Positions 1-7,884 of a stretch of 27,981 nucleotides of DNA are shown here, one piece after another (position 1 is the first letter of the stretch; the number at the start of each line of letters is the position of its first letter). Both the position numbers and the translations under genes were made by a program. Source of the DNA: DASSTJ01 sp035707965 (lineage in GTDB: Bacteria; Actinomycetota; Actinomycetes; Actinomycetales; Angustibacteraceae); the NCBI GenBank assembly GCA_035707965.1, contig DASSTJ010000110.1, positions 1 to 27,981 of the forward strand, given 5' to 3'. The notes under the pieces are model-generated. The model was not told the DNA's origin. It was given only the letters and a program-made list of their open reading frames with translations, and made no database searches.

Positions 1-1649
1 TCTCGGACGACGACATCTGGCGCCTCAAGCGCGGCGGCCACGACTACCGCAAGATGTACGCCGCCTACGACGCGGCGATGAAGCACACCGGCCAGCCGAC
101 GGTGATCCTGGCGCAGACCATCAAGGGCTACGGGCTCGGACCGCACTTCGCCGGGCGCAACGCGACCCACCAGATGAAGAAGCTGACCCTCGACGACCTG
201 AAGCTGCTGCGCGACAGCCTGCGCATCCCGGTCACCGACGAGCAGCTCGAGGCCGACCCGTACAACCCGCCGTACTACCACCCCGGCTTCGACGACGAGG
301 CCATCAAGTACATGCTCGAGCGCCGCGCCAAGCTCGGCGGCTCGCTGCCGGATCGACGTACCGGCGGCACGAAGCTCACGCTGCCCGACGACGGCGCGTA
401 CGAGGTCGTCAAGCGCGGCTCGGGCAAGCAGCAGGTGGCGACGACGATGGCGTTCGTCCGGCTGCTGCGGGACCTCATGCGCGACAAGGAGTTCGGCCGG
501 CACGTCGTGCCGATCATCCCTGACGAGGCACGCACGTTCGGCATGGACTCGTTCTTCCCGACCGCGAAGATCTACAACCCGCACGGGCAGAACTACGTCT
601 CGGTGGACGCCGAGCTGATGCTCGCCTACAAGGAGGCCACCGACGGGCAGATCCTCCACGTCGGCATCAACGAGGGCGGGTCGGTCGCAGCGTTCACGGC
701 GGCGGGCACGTCCTACGCCACGCACGGCGAGCCGATGATCCCGATCTACTTCTTCTACTCGATGTTCGGGTTCCAGCGGACCGGCGACAGTTTCTGGGCC
801 GCCGCCGACCAGATGGCCCGCGGCTTCCTGCTGGGTGCGACGGCGGGACGCACGACGCTGACCGGCGAGGGGCTGCAGCACGCCGACGGGCACTCGCCGC
901 TGCTGGCGTCGACCAACCCGGCGGTCGTGTACTACGACCCCGCGTACGGCTACGAGATCGGTCACATCGTGCGCGACGGGCTGCGACGCATGTACGGCGA
1001 CGACCCGGAGAACGTCTTCTACTACCTGACCCTCTACAACGAGCCGCTCGTCCAGCCGGCGGAGCCGGAAGGCCTCGACGTGCAGGCGCTCCTCAAGGGC
1101 ATGTACCTGCTGCGTCCGGGCCACGAGAGCACCGGCCGGCCACGGGTCCAGCTGCTGGCGTCGGGGGTCGGGGTGCCGTGGGCGCTCGAGGCACAGGAGC
1201 TGCTGGGCCAGGACTTCGGCGTCGACGCCGACGTCTGGAGCGTCACCTCGTGGAACGAGCTGCGGCGCGACGGCCTCGAGGCCGACCGGAAGGCGTTCCT
1301 CGAGCCGGACGCCGAACGGCGGGTGCCGTTCGTGACGCAGCAGCTGTCCGGGCGTCAGGGCCCGGTGGTCGCGGTCAGCGACTACATGCAGGCTGTCCCG
1401 GACCAGATCCGCAGCTGGGTGCCGACCGACTTCGCGACGCTGGGCGCCGACGGGTTCGGGCTGTCCGACACCCGGCCGGCAGCGCGCCGCCACTTCCACA
1501 TCGACGGCCCGTCGATCGCCGTCCGCGCGCTGCAGTCGCTCGCGGCCCGCGGTGAGGTCGAGGCGTCCGTGCCGCGTGACGCGGCCACGAAGTACCGGCT
1601 GCTCGACGTCACGGCCGGCACGTCAGGCAACTCGGGAGGCGACGCCTGA
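1..1649 (+). CDS. aceE: Pyruvate dehydrogenase E1 component, homodimeric type (5' end outside window)
   Basis: This is the thiamine-diphosphate E1 subunit of pyruvate dehydrogenase, which decarboxylates pyruvate and passes the acetyl group to the E2 lipoyl domain. The reading frame is already open at base 3 and runs about 548 codons to TGA at 1647-1649. The family is usually about 900 residues, so roughly the C-terminal 60% is present. Recognisable family segments are the opening DDIWRLKRGGHD, the middle GINEGGSVAAFTAAGTSYATHGEP, FFYSMFGFQRTGD, and LTGEGLQHADGHSPLLAS. The C-terminal transketolase-like domain (VTSWNELRRDG onwards) is complete. The gene faces the minus-strand gene at 1750, with an inverted repeat between them that probably ends both transcripts. 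The motifs are strong and the assignment is secure. Confidence 0.96.
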   Translation, partial: SDDDIWRLKRGGHDYRKMYAAYDAAMKHTGQPTVILAQTIKGYGLGPHFAGRNATHQMKKLTLDDLKLLRDSLRIPVTDEQLEADPYNPPYYHPGFDDEAIKYMLERRAKLGGSLPDRRTGGTKLTLPDDGAYEVVKRGSGKQQVATTMAFVRLLRDLMRDKEFGRHVVPIIPDEARTFGMDSFFPTAKIYNPHGQNYVSVDAELMLAYKEATDGQILHVGINEGGSVAAFTAAGTSYATHGEPMIPIYFFYSMFGFQRTGDSFWAAADQMARGFLLGATAGRTTLTGEGLQHADGHSPLLASTNPAVVYYDPAYGYEIGHIVRDGLRRMYGDDPENVFYYLTLYNEPLVQPAEPEGLDVQALLKGMYLLRPGHESTGRPRVQLLASGVGVPWALEAQELLGQDFGVDADVWSVTSWNELRRDGLEADRKAFLEPDAERRVPFVTQQLSGRQGPVVAVSDYMQAVPDQIRSWVPTDFATLGADGFGLSDTRPAARRHFHIDGPSIAVRALQSLAARGEVEASVPRDAATKYRLLDVTAGTSGNSGGDA

Positions 1650-1661
1650 CCGACACAGCTC

Positions 1662-1715
1662 GAGTGATGCAGTCTTGCGCGACACGCCGGCGCGGCGCGC
1701 GAGACTGCACCACTC
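1662..1715. terminator. Long inverted repeat between convergent genes, probable bidirectional terminator
   Basis: Arms at 1662-1681 and 1696-1715 pair over 20 positions with one G.U and one A.C on the plus-strand RNA, around a 14-nt loop. The repeat lies 13 bp after the aceE stop and 35 bp after the stop of the opposing gene at 1750. That position suits a terminator used from both sides. There is no T-run, which is common in high-GC actinobacteria. It could also be a copy of a dispersed palindromic repeat. Confidence 0.7.
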
Positions 1716-1749
1716 AACAGCTCCTTGAAGCGCGCAGCGCCTCGTGAGC

Positions 1750-2391
1750 TCAGCGCTGGCGGCTTGCCATGCGCGCGTCGAGGTCGATCCTCAGGTCGGT
1801 GACGGCGTCAGTGTCGGAGTTCTGCGCCAGCACGTCCAGGTGCCGCCGTGCGTCGGAGAGCCGACCGGCCTCGACCGCGGCCAGCACGAGCTCCCGGCCG
1901 GCGGCTGGCACGTGCTCGCGCGGACGCCAGTGGCCCACCCCGAGCGAGAGCGCCGCATCGAGCTTGCCCTGGCGACGCAGCATGGCGAGGCTCTCAGCGA
2001 GCGCCTCGCCGGTGGGCTCGCGCTCGGCGGCGGTGGCCAGCCGACGCATGGCACCGTCGAGGTCGTCGTCCACGGAGAGACGGGCGAGCTCGATCAGCGG
2101 GTACCAGGCCCTCGGGCTGTGGGCGAGCTCCTCGGCGAGGGCCCACTCGGCGTCGGCCATCGCTCGGGGCCGCTGCTCGTCCTCGTGCCCCTCGCCGGCG
2201 TTGCAGCGCACGATCTCGGCGAGCTCGGCGAAGGCGGCACGGTCGTTGGGGTCGTCCTCGAGGCGCGACCGCAGGAGCCCCTCTTCGGTGTAAGGCCCGA
2301 CGTGCTGCGTCGTACGGCGTCGCGCCGCGGTCGGGGCGACCACGGCGACCCGGCGTCGGACGCGTTCTCGGACCCGGTCCAAGAATCCCAT
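1750..2391 (-). CDS. Hypothetical protein with TPR-like helical repeats
   Basis: The predicted protein has 213 residues. I chose the ATG at 2391 because GGAGGT sits 4 bases upstream; the frame stays open further upstream but that part looks non-coding. The N-terminus (GFLDRVRERVRRRV) is very basic and amphipathic. The rest is almost all helix-forming, alanine- and leucine-rich, with segments such as DDPNDRAAFAELAEIV, PRAWYPLIELARLSVDDD and LVLAAVEAGRLSDARRHLD, spaced like degenerate tetratricopeptide units. No signal peptide or membrane segment is visible. It is transcribed away from fasR and towards aceE. The function is unknown. A scaffold or protein-binding role is inference from the repeats only. 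Confidence 0.75.
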   Translation of the reverse strand: MGFLDRVRERVRRRVAVVAPTAARRRTTQHVGPYTEEGLLRSRLEDDPNDRAAFAELAEIVRCNAGEGHEDEQRPRAMADAEWALAEELAHSPRAWYPLIELARLSVDDDLDGAMRRLATAAEREPTGEALAESLAMLRRQGKLDAALSLGVGHWRPREHVPAAGRELVLAAVEAGRLSDARRHLDVLAQNSDTDAVTDLRIDLDARMASRQR

Positions 2392-2552
2392 GCGCACCTC
2401 CATGCGGGACTTCCAGGGCGCGGCAGCCCGCAGGGGTCCCCCGGGAGATCCGCCTGTCGACCATAACGCCACTCGGGCCTGGCAGCACCGCCAGACAGCG
2501 CACTCGACGCCCACGCACGGCAGCGGCGGAGGCTCGCACCCCTCGTCTGCAC

Positions 2553-2592
2553 TTGTACCGAACCGACAAAGACGGGTCCTACACTGACCGGG
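2553..2592 (+). promoter_or_regulatory. Candidate leaderless promoter of fasR
   Basis: A TACACT -10 hexamer at 2580-2585 lies 6 bases before the GTG start at 2592, so transcription would begin at or next to the start codon. No Shine-Dalgarno sequence is visible upstream of this GTG, which agrees with leaderless translation. TTGTAC at 2553-2558 is a possible -35, but the 21-bp spacer is long. It lies in the 200-bp divergent region shared with the gene at 1750-2391. A weak minus-strand -10 (TATGGT, 2465-2460) may serve that gene. Confidence 0.5.
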
Positions 2593-3872
2593 TGGCGACG
2601 CCCTCACGAGCTGCCGACGAGCAGGCGCCCACCGCGCCACCGCGGCACGCGGCCGGTCCCAGCCAGGTGACCGACGCGACTCGCCAGCGGGTGGAGCGGT
2701 CGATGGCCGGGCTGTCGCGGTCCGCCAGCACCCGCATGGACTCGAGCCTGCCGTGGTATCGGGCGCTGTCGGCCGAGGACCGCTCGTGGGTCGGGCTGGT
2801 CGCGCAGGCGGGCATCGGCGCCTTCGTCGCGTGGCTCGGTCAGCCCGACGGCACGCTGACCATCACGGCGGACGTGTTCGGAACGGCACCGCGAGAGCTC
2901 ACCCGATCGGTGACCCTGCGTCAGACGCTCGACCTCGTGCGCACGGTCATCGCGGTCGTCGAGGACGAGGTGGAGGGTCTCGCGGCGCCGGGTGAGCAGC
3001 AGGCGCTGCGTGAGGCGGTGCTGCGCTACTCGCGCGAGGTCGCCTTCGCCGCCGCCGAGGTGTACGCCCAGGCAGCGGAGGCACGGGGCGCCTGGGACGC
3101 GCGTCTGGAGTCGTTGGTCGTCGACGCCGTCCTGCGCGGCGAGGCGGACGACGCGCTGCAGTCGCGGGCCGCGGCGCTCGGCTGGGACGCCGTCACCGGC
3201 GTGGTCGTGGTGGCCGGGAACGCTGCTGCCCGCAGCGCTGCAGAGGTCGTCGAGCAGCTGCGACGGCGCACGCGGAGGCTGCAGGTCGACGCGCTTTCGG
3301 CCGTGCAGGGTGGTCGGCTGGTCGCCGTTCTCGGCGGGGTCACCGAGCCGCTGCGCACCGCCGCCGAGCTGGACGACTGCTTCGGCCCGGGCGCGGTCGT
3401 CGTGGGTCCGGTGGTGCCGCACCTCTTCGCAGCCGGCCGGTCCGCCCGGGCGGCCCTGTCCGGCCTCGTCGCGGCGCGCGCGTGGCCCGACGCTCCTCGA
3501 CCCGTGCTCGCCGACGACCTGCTGCCGGAGCGCGTCCTGGCCGGCGACGCCGCCGCCCGGAGGGCGCTGGTGGACCGCGTGCACCGTCCGTTGGAAGCGG
3601 CCGGGGCGACGCTGCTCGACACCGTCTCCACCTATCTGGAGACCGGCGGCTCCCTCGAGGGGTCGGCCCGGCGGCTCTTCGTGCACCCCAACACCGTGCG
3701 GTACCGGCTGCGGCGGGCTGCCGACGTCTGCGGCTACGACGTCACCCACGGCCGGGACGCCTACGTCGTGCAGCTGGCCACCGCACTCGGTCGGCTCTCG
3801 GAGGCACCACGTCGCCCCAGCATCGTCACGGACCCTTCACCTCGCCCGGACGCCGGGACCCCACCGTTGTAG
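2592..3872 (+). CDS. fasR: PucR/CdaR-type transcriptional regulator of fatty acid synthesis (FasR-like)
   Basis: The predicted protein has 426 residues. The C-terminal part (about 341-400) is a PucR-type helix-turn-helix: LLDTVSTYLETGGSL, then RLFVHPNTVRYRLRRAADVCGYD, the hallmark of the HTH_30 family. The middle section (about 170-300) looks like the GGDEF-like regulatory domain common in this family. The gene sits directly upstream of fabD-fabH-acpP-fabF, as FasR does in Streptomyces coelicolor, where it activates that operon. By analogy it should bind the fabD promoter; a palindrome there (3867-3883) overlaps this gene's stop codon. I chose the GTG at 2592 because it follows a -10 hexamer at leaderless spacing; downstream ATGs at residues 38 and 49 would truncate the protein. 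The ligand is unknown. It is not related to the TetR-type FasR of Corynebacterium. Confidence 0.88.
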   Translation: MATPSRAADEQAPTAPPRHAAGPSQVTDATRQRVERSMAGLSRSASTRMDSSLPWYRALSAEDRSWVGLVAQAGIGAFVAWLGQPDGTLTITADVFGTAPRELTRSVTLRQTLDLVRTVIAVVEDEVEGLAAPGEQQALREAVLRYSREVAFAAAEVYAQAAEARGAWDARLESLVVDAVLRGEADDALQSRAAALGWDAVTGVVVVAGNAAARSAAEVVEQLRRRTRRLQVDALSAVQGGRLVAVLGGVTEPLRTAAELDDCFGPGAVVVGPVVPHLFAAGRSARAALSGLVAARAWPDAPRPVLADDLLPERVLAGDAAARRALVDRVHRPLEAAGATLLDTVSTYLETGGSLEGSARRLFVHPNTVRYRLRRAADVCGYDVTHGRDAYVVQLATALGRLSEAPRRPSIVTDPSPRPDAGTPPL

Positions 3873-3883
3873 GAAACCTCCAA
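3867..3883. promoter_or_regulatory. Imperfect palindrome upstream of fabD, candidate FasR operator
   Basis: TTGTAGG (3867-3873) and CCTCCAA (3877-3883) form 7-bp arms with one mismatch around AAA. The site overlaps the fasR stop codon and lies about 70 bp before the fabD start. It is AT-richer than its surroundings, as regulator sites often are. Assignment to FasR rests on position and symmetry, not on a known consensus. Confidence 0.45.
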
Positions 3884-3951
3884 AGCGCTCGCCGATCCTT
3901 CGTCCCCGTCGACAGCCCGGGCGCGCGGCGTCACCCGGGAAGGTAGAGAAC

Positions 3952-5136
3952 GTGCTCGTCATCGCCTGCCCCGGTCAGGGGTCGCAGAAGCCCGGCTTCC
4001 TCCGTCCCTGGCTCGAGGTCCCAGGCTTCGAGGACCGGCTGCACTGGCTGTCCGCCGCTGCCGGCATGGACCTGGTCCGCCACGGCACTGAGTCGGACGC
4101 CGACACCATTCGCGACACCGCCGTCGCGCAGCCCCTCATCGTCGCCAGCGGCCTCGTCTCGCTGCTCGCCCTGTTCCCGCACCCGGCCGACGCGTTCCGT
4201 CAGGTGGCAGCCGGCGCCGGTCACAGCGTCGGTGAGATCACGGCGGCGGCGGGCGCCGGCGTCCTCTCGGCCGAGCAGGCCATGGTGTTCGTGCGGGAGC
4301 GCGGGGCCGCGATGGCGGAGGCCAGCGCGGTGACGCCCACGGGTATGACCGCGGTGATCGGCGGCGACCCCGACGACGTGTCCTCGGTCCTCGAGCGTCA
4401 CGGCCTCACGGCCGCCAACGTCAACGGCGCCGGTCAGGTCGTCGCCGCCGGGACGATGGACCAGCTGGCGGCGCTGGCCGACGACGGCCCCGCGAAGGCG
4501 CGCATCATCCCGCTGCAGGTCGCGGGCGCCTTCCACACCGAGCACATGCGGCCGGCCGTCGACGTCCTCGCGCGGTACGCCCGGGCGATGACGACCCACG
4601 ACCCCCGCACCCGGCTTCTCTCGAACGCGGACGGCACCGTCGTCCACGACGGCCGTGAGGTGCTGCGCAGGCTCGTCAGCCAGGTCAGCAGCCCGGTGCG
4701 CTGGGACCGGTGCATGGACACGATGGCCGACCTCGGCGTCACCGGCGTCATCGAGATCCCGCCGGCCGGTGCGCTCACCGGGCTGGTCAAGCGCGCGCTC
4801 CCCGACGTGGAGACCCTGGCGCTCAAGACCCCCGACGACCTCGACGCGGCCCGCGACATGGTGGCCCGCCACGGCGGTCCCAGCGGCCTGTCGCAGAACC
4901 CGACGTGGCGGCTCGTGGTCGCCCCCGCCAAGGGCACGGTGCAGATCACGGCGCACGAGACCGGCTCGTCCGTCGGCAGCGGTGACACCGTGGCCGTCGT
5001 GTCGACGCTGCGTGACCGCTACGACGTCGTCGCTCCGCACGGGGGCACCGTCGTGGAGTGGCTCGTGGAGGACGGCGACCCCGTCTCGCCCGGCCAGCCG
5101 ATCATCCGACTCCACCCCGAAGGGGCTCGCGTATGA
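3952..5136 (+). CDS. fabD: Malonyl-CoA:ACP transacylase with extra C-terminal biotinyl/lipoyl-like domain
   Basis: The enzyme moves malonyl groups from CoA to acyl carrier protein for FAS-II. The predicted protein has 394 residues, whereas FabD is normally about 305-320. Residues 1-285 carry the transacylase features: PGQGSQ, the nucleophile Ser92 in GHSVGE, the RERG segment, and His195 in GAFHTEHM. Residues 318-388 are additional and read like a biotinyl/lipoyl carrier domain: VVAPAKGTV, a VGSGDTV turn, then APHGGTVVEWLVEDGDPVSPGQPI. Where biotin carriers have the (A/V)MKM lysine motif, this protein has STLRDRY with no lysine, so it should not be modified. The GTG at 3952 is chosen because it gives an N-terminus starting at the PGQGSQ strand, with GGGAAGG about 8 bases upstream. 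The stop overlaps the fabH start (ATGA). Confidence 0.95.
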   Translation: MLVIACPGQGSQKPGFLRPWLEVPGFEDRLHWLSAAAGMDLVRHGTESDADTIRDTAVAQPLIVASGLVSLLALFPHPADAFRQVAAGAGHSVGEITAAAGAGVLSAEQAMVFVRERGAAMAEASAVTPTGMTAVIGGDPDDVSSVLERHGLTAANVNGAGQVVAAGTMDQLAALADDGPAKARIIPLQVAGAFHTEHMRPAVDVLARYARAMTTHDPRTRLLSNADGTVVHDGREVLRRLVSQVSSPVRWDRCMDTMADLGVTGVIEIPPAGALTGLVKRALPDVETLALKTPDDLDAARDMVARHGGPSGLSQNPTWRLVVAPAKGTVQITAHETGSSVGSGDTVAVVSTLRDRYDVVAPHGGTVVEWLVEDGDPVSPGQPIIRLHPEGARV

Positions 5137-6152
5137 CTGACAGCCCGACGTCCCGCGTCCAGATCTCGCCGCCCAGCGGCGCCCCGCACGCCCGCATCCT
5201 CGGGGTCGGTGGCTACCGTCCGGAGCGAGTCGTGCCGAACTCCGAGCTGGTGACGCGGATCAACTCGTCCGACGAGTGGATCCGCGAGCGCTCCGGCATC
5301 GTGACGCGGCGCTGGGCCCGAGCCGACGAGAGCGTCGTCGACATGGCACAGGCGGCGGCCGAGCAGGCTCTCGCGAACGCCGGCCTCGACGCGTCCCGCA
5401 TCGGCGCGGTGCTGATGGCCACGGTCACGCACCCGTTCCAGACGCCGTCCGGCGCCTCGCTCCTGGCGCACCGGATCGGCGCGACCCCCGCGGCCGCGAT
5501 GGACATCTCAGCGGCCTGCGCGGGCTTCTGCCACGGCGTCGCGCTGGCGAACGACATGGTGCGCGGCGGCAGCGCCGAGCACGTGCTGGTCGTCGGCGTC
5601 GAGAAGCTGTCCGACTTCACCGACCTCGACGACCGGGGGTCGGCCTTCCTCTTCGGCGACGGCGCCGGCGCCGTCGTCATCGGCCCGTCGGACGTGCCAG
5701 CCATCGGCCCGACCGTGTGGGGCTCGGACGGCGAGCAGTGGGACGCGATCAAGCAGCGCGACAGCTGGATCGCGGTCCGCGACCACGACGTGGAGTGGCC
5801 GGCCATCACCATGAAGGGCCAGACGGTGTTCCGCTGGGCGGTCTGGCAGATGGCACCGGTGGCGCAGCAGGCGCTCGAGAAGGCGGGCGTGTCCGCCGAC
5901 GACCTCGACGCCTTCATCCCGCACCAGGCCAACATGCGCATCATCGACTCGATGATCAAGGCGCTCAAGCTGCCGGCGCACGTGCCGGTGGCGCGCGACA
6001 TCGCGGAGACCGGCAACACGTCGTCCGCCTCGATCCCCTTGGCGATGGAGCGCATGCTGCGCGACGGACGGGCTCCCCACGGCGGGCTCGCCCTGCTCAT
6101 CGGGTTCGGCGCCGGCCTGTCCTACGCGGCCCAGGTCGTCACCCTTCCCTGA
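5133..6152 (+). CDS. fabH: Beta-ketoacyl-ACP synthase III
   Basis: FabH condenses a starter acyl-CoA with malonyl-ACP to begin fatty acid synthesis; in actinobacteria the primers are often branched. The 339-residue protein has the full catalytic triad: Cys129 in DISAACAGF, His264 in PHQAN, and Asn295 in ETGNTSSAS. SSDEWIRERSGI near residues 45-56 is the usual substrate-tunnel signature. The ATG at 5133 overlaps the fabD stop by 4 bp and has AGGGG upstream, so translation is probably coupled to fabD. The protein has a short N-terminal extension (about 20 residues) before the first beta strand RILGVGGYRP. Confidence 0.96.
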   Translation: MTDSPTSRVQISPPSGAPHARILGVGGYRPERVVPNSELVTRINSSDEWIRERSGIVTRRWARADESVVDMAQAAAEQALANAGLDASRIGAVLMATVTHPFQTPSGASLLAHRIGATPAAAMDISAACAGFCHGVALANDMVRGGSAEHVLVVGVEKLSDFTDLDDRGSAFLFGDGAGAVVIGPSDVPAIGPTVWGSDGEQWDAIKQRDSWIAVRDHDVEWPAITMKGQTVFRWAVWQMAPVAQQALEKAGVSADDLDAFIPHQANMRIIDSMIKALKLPAHVPVARDIAETGNTSSASIPLAMERMLRDGRAPHGGLALLIGFGAGLSYAAQVVTLP

Positions 6153-6256
6153 CGGCGCGCTGCGGTAGCGTCCGCCGCGGGTCGCACACCCACTCCCGCG
6201 CCCGGCGGGTCACCTCGGGCAGACCACCTGACAGCCACGAACGAGGAGTGTCACGC

Positions 6257-6505
6257 ATGGCCAGCAGCGAGCAGGAGATCCTCAGCGGTCTCGCCGAGAT
6301 CGTCAACGAGGAGACCGGCCTGCCGGTCGACTCGGTGGAGATGGACAAGAACTTCACCGAGGACCTCGACATCGACTCCCTGTCGATGATGACCATCGTC
6401 GTCAACGCCGAGGAGCGGTTCGGCGTCCGGATCCCCGACGACGACGTCAAGAACCTGTCGACCGTGCGTGATGCCGTCGCGTACATCCAGCAGGCGCAGG
6501 GCTGA
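6257..6505 (+). CDS. acpP: Acyl carrier protein
   Basis: The product is an acidic 82-residue carrier protein that shuttles growing acyl chains between FAS-II enzymes. Ser41 in DIDSLSMM is the 4'-phosphopantetheine attachment site, in the DSL motif with the usual helix II following (MTIVVNAEERFGV). The ATG at 6257 is preceded by GAGGAG at 8 bases. It lies 104 bp after fabH, a longer gap than the overlaps elsewhere in the operon. A GC-rich hairpin follows the gene. Confidence 0.97.
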   Translation: MASSEQEILSGLAEIVNEETGLPVDSVEMDKNFTEDLDIDSLSMMTIVVNAEERFGVRIPDDDVKNLSTVRDAVAYIQQAQG

Positions 6506-6518
6506 GCTGACGTCCCGT

Positions 6519-6557
6519 CCCCGGACGGCGCGCCGCTCCCACGGCGGCCGTCCGGGG
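6519..6557 (+). terminator. GC-rich hairpin between acpP and fabF
   Basis: Arms 6519-6529 and 6547-6557 are perfect 11-bp complements around a 17-nt loop. The hairpin starts 13 bases after the acpP stop, inside the operon. It may act as a partial terminator or as a 3' stabiliser that lets acpP be made in excess of the downstream enzymes. No T-run follows. Confidence 0.5.
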
Positions 6558-6630
6558 CGCTCGCACCTCTCGCGTCACCAGCCCACCCGTCACTTCCCCG
6601 CACCACCGCCCCCACAAGGAGCAGACCGCG

Positions 6631-7884
6631 ATGGTCACCAGCCAGACCCGGCACGTCGTCGTCACCGGTCTCGGCGCCACCACCCCCCTCGGTGGTGACG
6701 TCGCCACGACCTGGCAGGCCGCGCTCGACGGCGTCTCCGGCGCCCGCACGCTCACCCAGCCGTGGGTCACCGAGCTCGACCTGCCCGTCACCTTTGCGGC
6801 GTCGGTCGCCGTGCCGCCGTCCGAGCAGCTCTCGCGGGTGGAGACGCGGCGCCTCGACCCGGCTGGCCAGTACGCGCTCGTCGCGGCGCGCGAGGCCTGG
6901 GCTGACTCGGGTGCCTCCGGGGTCGAGCCCGAGCGTCTCGGTGTCGTCGTCGCGTCCGGCATCGGCGGGGTGCACACCCTGCTCAGCTCGTACGACACGC
7001 TGCGCGAGAAGGGCCCGCGCCGGGTCTTCCCGCTGACCGTGCCGATGCTCATGCCCAACGGGCCCGCCGCGGCGGTCAGCCTCGAGCTCGACGCTCGCGC
7101 CGGCGTCCACACGCCGGTGAGCGCCTGCGCGTCCGGCGCCGAGGCCATCGGCTACGGCGTCGACATGATCCTCTCCGGCCGCGCTGACGTCGTCGTCGCG
7201 GGCGGCACCGAGGCCGCGATCCTCCATCTGCCGATCGCGGGCTTCGCCGCCATGCAGGCCCTGTCGACCCGCAACGACGACCCGGCGCACGCCAGCCGCC
7301 CCTACGACGTCAGCCGCGACGGCTTCGTGCTGGGCGAGGGAGCCGGCATGGTCGTGCTGGAGTCCGAGGAGCACGCCCGCGCCCGCGGCGCGACCATCTA
7401 CGGCCTCGTCTACCAGGCGGGCATGACCGCGGACGCGCACCACATCGCCGCGCCGGACCCCGTCGGCGCGGGGGCAGCCCGCGCCATGCAGCAGGCGCTC
7501 GCGAACGCCGACGCGCGACCCGCCGACGTCGTGCACATCAACGCGCACGCCACCTCGACCCCGGTGGGCGACGTCGCCGAGTCCGTGTCGATCCGCAGCG
7601 CTCTGGGCGGCGAGACCGACCACGTGGCCGTCTCGGCGACGAAGTCCATGACGGGCCACCTGCTCGGCGCGGCGGGGGCCGTGGAGTCGATCCTCGCCAT
7701 CCTGGCGCTGCGCAACCGGCTCGCGCCGCCCACCATCAACGTCACCGAGCTCGACCCCGAGATCGAGCTGGACGTCGTCCTGGACAAACCACGATCGCTG
7801 CCGGAGGGACCGCTGGTCGCCCTGAACAACTCGTTCGGTTTCGGCGGCCACAACGTGGCGCTCGCCATCCGGTCGGCATCGTGA
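6631..7884 (+). CDS. fabF: Beta-ketoacyl-ACP synthase II
   Basis: FabF performs the elongating decarboxylative condensation of acyl-ACP with malonyl-ACP. The 417-residue protein has the Cys-His-His triad: Cys166 in SACASGAEA, His306 in NAHATSTPVGD, and His343 in KSMTGHLLGAAG. The C-terminal NNSFGFGGHN glycine-rich motif is present. The start ATG at 6631 follows AAGGAG at 8-9 bases. The stop overlaps the accD start (GTGA). Length and motifs are typical of the family. Confidence 0.97.
   Translation: MVTSQTRHVVVTGLGATTPLGGDVATTWQAALDGVSGARTLTQPWVTELDLPVTFAASVAVPPSEQLSRVETRRLDPAGQYALVAAREAWADSGASGVEPERLGVVVASGIGGVHTLLSSYDTLREKGPRRVFPLTVPMLMPNGPAAAVSLELDARAGVHTPVSACASGAEAIGYGVDMILSGRADVVVAGGTEAAILHLPIAGFAAMQALSTRNDDPAHASRPYDVSRDGFVLGEGAGMVVLESEEHARARGATIYGLVYQAGMTADAHHIAAPDPVGAGAARAMQQALANADARPADVVHINAHATSTPVGDVAESVSIRSALGGETDHVAVSATKSMTGHLLGAAGAVESILAILALRNRLAPPTINVTELDPEIELDVVLDKPRSLPEGPLVALNNSFGFGGHNVALAIRSAS

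Noticed and set aside
2604..3749. A 381-codon minus-strand open frame opposite fasR
   Set aside because: It is antisense to the PucR-type regulator, with Arg/Gly/Gln-rich sequence and no domain.
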